The position numbers were made by a program, and so were the translations under genes. Shown here piece by piece: positions 5,718 to 7,974 of a DNA stretch of 7,974 bases. The stretch is taken from NCBI GenBank assembly GCA_002368685.1, contig DFEN01000168.1:1-7974 (forward strand). The letters are read 5' to 3'. The notes beneath the pieces were generated by a model. It was not told the origin of the DNA. It worked only from the letters and a program-made list of their open reading frames with translations, and ran no database searches. The first letter of the stretch is position 1. Every line of letters begins with the position of its first letter. The stretch is from Lachnospiraceae bacterium UBA3801 (lineage in GTDB: Bacteria; Bacillota; Clostridia; Lachnospirales; Lachnospiraceae).

Positions 5718-7004
5718 ATGGATAAACATTATATAAATAAACCAGAACTTCTTATACCTGCAGGAGGACTGGAAACTCTAAAGGTTGCGGTTGACTATGG
5801 TGCTGATGCGGTATACATAGGCGGTAATAGATTCGGTCTACGAGCTAAGGCAGATAACTTCACTAGAGAAGAAATGGAAGAGGGGCTTGCCTACTGCCAT
5901 GCGCACAATGTTAAGTTATATGTCACAACTAATATATATGCTCATAATGAAGATATAGTTAAGGCAGAAGATTACTTCACAGAGCTTCGTGAGATCGGGG
6001 TAGATGCTGTTCTGATATCAGATCCGGGAATGTTCAGTATAGCAAGTAAGGTTTTGAAGAATAGTGAGACAGAGATACATATCAGTACTCAGGCCAATAA
6101 TACAAACTATATGACATATAGATTCTGGAAAGATATGGGAGCGACTAGAGTTGTAGCTGCAAGAGAACTCTCTCTTAAAGAGATAAAGGATATAAGAGAG
6201 AATATCCCGGAAGATTTAGAGATAGAAGCCTTCATGCACGGCGCTATGTGTATATCATATTCGGGTAGATGCTTGCTCTCAAACTATTTTACAGGACGTG
6301 ATGCCAATAGAGGGGCATGCACACACCCTTGCAGATGGAAGTATGCTGTGGTTGAGGAACATCGCCCGGGAGAATATCTTCCTGTAGAAGAGGATGATAG
6401 AGGAACTTATATATTCAATTCCAAGGACCTGTGTATGGTGGATAAGATTCCGGATCTTGTTAGCGCCGGAATCAATTCCTTTAAGGTTGAGGGAAGAATG
6501 AAGACCAACCTCTATGTAGCTGTTACAGCCAGAACCTATAGAGAAGCTATAGACGATTACTTTGAGTCGGTTGAAAAGTATGAGTCGAAGATAGAACACT
6601 ACAAAGAAGAAATATCTGCATGTACTATGCGTGATTTTACTAGGGGCTTCTATTATGGAAAGCCTTCTGAGGAAGATCAGATATATGATAATAATACTTA
6701 TATTAGAAATGCTGTGTACATGGGACGGGTTGACAGCGTAAACGAAGATGGAAGTATAAGTATAATGCAGAAGAATAAGTTCTCTGTAGGAGACGAAATA
6801 GAAGTCATGCTTTATAATGGTAAAAACCTTAAAACGAATGTGTCCAGGATAGTGGATGAATATGGTAGAGATGCAGAGTCGGCTCCACATCCTAAGGAGA
6901 ATCTAAAGGTTTGGTTAGAGGTGATAGATGGGGACTCCAAACCAAATGGCATAGGTACTCAGATAGAGGCAGGAATGATTCTCAGAACTATCGTAAATGA
7001 CTAA
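5718..7004 (+). CDS. trhP: peptidase U32 family protein, probable tRNA uridine-34 hydroxylation enzyme TrhP
   Basis: 428 aa, similar in length to B. subtilis YrrO (about 420 aa) and E. coli TrhP/YegQ (about 450 aa). The N-terminal PELLIPAGGLETLKVAVDYG and ADAVYIGG (residues 9-36) begin the barrel. The U32 signature EAFMHGAMCISYSGRCLLS is at 170-188. C178, C185, C201 and C239 have spacing close to the four iron-sulfur cysteines known in the related UbiU family; C205 is an extra cysteine nearby. KVEGRMKTNLYVA (256-268) and a C-terminal beta-rich U32_C-like domain (about 330-428) complete the protein. The family was named for peptidases, but TrhP is needed to make 5-hydroxyuridine at tRNA position 34 using prephenate-linked chemistry. 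The neighbouring trmR-like gene supports that reading. B. subtilis has two such genes side by side; here only one is seen. Its ribosome site is GGAG at 5705-5708. It is probably the last gene of the operon, since a promoter for the next gene follows. Confidence 0.88.
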   Translation: MDKHYINKPELLIPAGGLETLKVAVDYGADAVYIGGNRFGLRAKADNFTREEMEEGLAYCHAHNVKLYVTTNIYAHNEDIVKAEDYFTELREIGVDAVLISDPGMFSIASKVLKNSETEIHISTQANNTNYMTYRFWKDMGATRVVAARELSLKEIKDIRENIPEDLEIEAFMHGAMCISYSGRCLLSNYFTGRDANRGACTHPCRWKYAVVEEHRPGEYLPVEEDDRGTYIFNSKDLCMVDKIPDLVSAGINSFKVEGRMKTNLYVAVTARTYREAIDDYFESVEKYESKIEHYKEEISACTMRDFTRGFYYGKPSEEDQIYDNNTYIRNAVYMGRVDSVNEDGSISIMQKNKFSVGDEIEVMLYNGKNLKTNVSRIVDEYGRDAESAPHPKENLKVWLEVIDGDSKPNGIGTQIEAGMILRTIVND

Positions 7005-7022
7005 ATTATTTGTATAATATGT

Positions 7023-7073
7023 ACAGAAAAATAAAGTTGCCATGGATATTTTCGTATGATATAATTTTTCTGT
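7023..7073. repeat. 10-bp inverted repeat enclosing the pilB promoter
   Basis: ACAGAAAAAT (7023-7032) and ATTTTTCTGT (7064-7073) are perfect reverse complements separated by 31 bases. The right arm overlaps the last two bases of the -10 box and the expected start site, and the left arm lies just upstream of the -35 box. It could be an operator bound by a dimeric regulator, a poor bidirectional terminator, or chance in AT-rich DNA. There is no T tract after the right arm, so a standard terminator is unlikely. Confidence 0.45.
7037..7065 (+). promoter_or_regulatory. strong sigma-A type promoter with extended -10 for the pilB-like gene
   Basis: TTGCCA (7037-7042, one mismatch to TTGACA) and a perfect TATAAT (7060-7065) are separated by the ideal 17 bases. 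TGA directly before the -10 box makes it an extended -10. Transcription would begin near 7072, leaving a leader of about 37 bases. This indicates that the pilus/secretion ATPase gene starts its own transcription unit. Confidence 0.8.
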
Positions 7074-7108
7074 TGTGGGTGACATAAAATATTAAAGGAG
7101 AAGGGTTT

Positions 7109-7974
7109 ATGCGATTAACGGGTGCGAGAAAGAAGATACGTATCGGTGATCTGCTTGTAGAAGCTGGTGCTATTACAGACGAGCAGCTCCAGGAAGCGCT
7201 TGCGAAGCAGAAAGAAGAAGGTGGTATGCTTGGTAATATCATCATGGATCTTGGCTTCATATCAAGAGAGCTTCTGATTACAGTTCTTACTACCCAGATG
7301 GGTATTGATTATTGTGAGGTTAGAACAGTTCAGATAGATGAAAATGTTGTCGGTCTGGTATCAAAGGATCTGGTGCAGAAATACAAGGCTATGCCAATAG
7401 GCTACGCTGAAGATAATCCTAATATGCTCCAGGTTGCTATGGCCGATCCTATGGATCTGATGGCAATAGATGACATCAGCATATCTAGTGGTCTCCAGGT
7501 AGAACCACTTCTATCATTCCAAGATGATCTGGAAAATGTAATAGGTAAATACTATGGTAGTGCGGAAGCTATGGAAGCCGCTGAAGCTTATAAGCTTGAG
7601 ATGGGTTCTGGCGCTGATGAAGAAGGAGATGGCTCTAATGAAGAGATAGATAATTCTCCTATCGTACTCCTGGTTAATCAGATAATAGAAGGTGGAGTTA
7701 GACAGAGAGCTTCCGATATTCATATCGAAGCACTGGAGACTAATGTCCGTGTTCGTTACCGAATAGATGGTGCCTTGAAACAGGTTATGACATACGAACT
7801 GAGTATCCTTCCTGCTATCACAGCTCGTATCAAGATTATCGGAGGTATGGATATAGCGGAGAAGAGAAAACCTCAGGATGGACGTATCACTATAATAGTT
7901 GATAGAAAAGAGTTTGATGTCCGTGTTTCTATTCTTCCTACAGTTTTTGGAGAGAAGACGGTTATGAGACTTAC
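7109..7974 (+). CDS. pilB: PilB/GspE family type IV pilus or type II secretion ATPase with MshEN domain, N-terminal part
   Basis: 288 residues are visible and the frame runs off the right edge; full-length relatives are about 550-570 aa. These cytosolic hexameric ATPases drive pilus extension or pseudopilus assembly. The ATG at 7109 has AAAGGAG (7094-7100) eight bases upstream. Residues 11-34 (RIGDLLVEAGAITDEQLQEA and LAKQ) and 40-63 form two 24-residue motifs with a 5-residue spacer, the layout of cyclic-di-GMP-binding MshEN domains. The rest of that domain (KAMPIGYAEDNPNMLQVAMA, then DPMDL) ends near 150, and an acidic linker follows (169-181). The N2 region begins with SPIVLLVNQIIEGGV and ASDIHIE, then VRYRIDG, IIGGMDIAEKRKPQDGR and VRVSILPTVFGEKTVMRL. 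Walker A should lie just past the window. Pilus and secretion versions cannot be separated without the following genes, which would be expected to encode PilT, PilC and prepilins. Confidence 0.92.
   Translation, partial: MRLTGARKKIRIGDLLVEAGAITDEQLQEALAKQKEEGGMLGNIIMDLGFISRELLITVLTTQMGIDYCEVRTVQIDENVVGLVSKDLVQKYKAMPIGYAEDNPNMLQVAMADPMDLMAIDDISISSGLQVEPLLSFQDDLENVIGKYYGSAEAMEAAEAYKLEMGSGADEEGDGSNEEIDNSPIVLLVNQIIEGGVRQRASDIHIEALETNVRVRYRIDGALKQVMTYELSILPAITARIKIIGGMDIAEKRKPQDGRITIIVDRKEFDVRVSILPTVFGEKTVMRL

Noticed and set aside
7013..7018. TATAAT just after the U32 gene stop, as a second promoter
   Set aside because: The bases 16-18 positions upstream do not resemble a -35 box, and the better-spaced extended -10 promoter lies about 47 bases downstream.
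7023..7073. Intrinsic terminator for the operon after the U32 gene
   Set aside because: The inverted repeat is AT-rich with a 31-base loop, and its T run lies within the stem instead of after it.
7072..7108. Possible cyclic-di-GMP riboswitch in the leader of the pilB-like gene
   Set aside because: The leader predicted from the promoter is only about 37 bases, too short for a GEMM-type aptamer, and no such conserved core is visible.
1..7974. CRISPR array, tRNA/rRNA gene, insertion sequence, toxin-antitoxin or phage-defence genes
   Set aside because: There are no regularly spaced repeats, structured RNA genes or transposase motifs, and every gene matches a housekeeping, RNA-processing or pilus/secretion family.

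Overview
The window reads as an ordinary, gene-dense chromosomal stretch of an AT-rich low-GC Gram-positive bacterium. It is most likely a clostridial species of the Lachnospiraceae type (Butyrivibrio/Roseburia-like). The grounds are a Gram-positive PolC, IreB, RNase J and YlbF family proteins, heavy use of ATA and AGA codons, strong Shine-Dalgarno sites, and the gene order. The genus is an inference. All eight genes lie on the + strand. The open frames on the - strand are shadows of these genes.

Layout: (1) 3-1496 is the C-terminal third of the replicative polymerase PolC, cut by the left edge. (2) 1497-1634 is an AT-rich gap with weak hairpins and a candidate promoter. (3) 1635-7004 is one likely operon of seven genes: ireB, ruvX (TAATG overlap), RNase J (TTG start, preceded by a REP-like short repeat), a YlbF family gene, a short membrane-anchored MltG/YceG-like gene (TAATG overlap) without the catalytic domain, a TrmR-like SAM methyltransferase, and a U32 'peptidase' of the TrhP type. 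(4) 7005-7108 is a gap with a near-consensus extended -10 promoter enclosed in a 10-bp inverted repeat. (5) 7109-7974 is the N-terminal part of a PilB/GspE family ATPase with an MshEN-type N-terminal domain, cut by the right edge.

How the genes fit together: from memory of Bacillus subtilis, its cluster yrzL (IreB) - yrrK (RuvX) - yrzB - yrrL (MltG) - yrrM (TrmR) - yrrN/yrrO (TrhP) has the same backbone. Here an RNase J plus YlbF pair sits between ruvX and the mltG position, yrzB is absent, and a single U32 gene replaces two. The last two operon genes are therefore best read as the hydroxylation and methylation steps that make 5-methoxyuridine at tRNA wobble position 34. The RNase J/YlbF pair points to mRNA turnover. 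The last gene begins a separate type IV pilus or type II secretion transcription unit whose ATPase probably senses cyclic di-GMP.

I found no undescribed multi-gene system, CRISPR array, RNA gene or insertion sequence. The points most worth checking are the reduced MltG-like protein, the MshEN motif pair in the pilus ATPase, the REP-like repeat before RNase J, and the inverted repeat around the pilB promoter.
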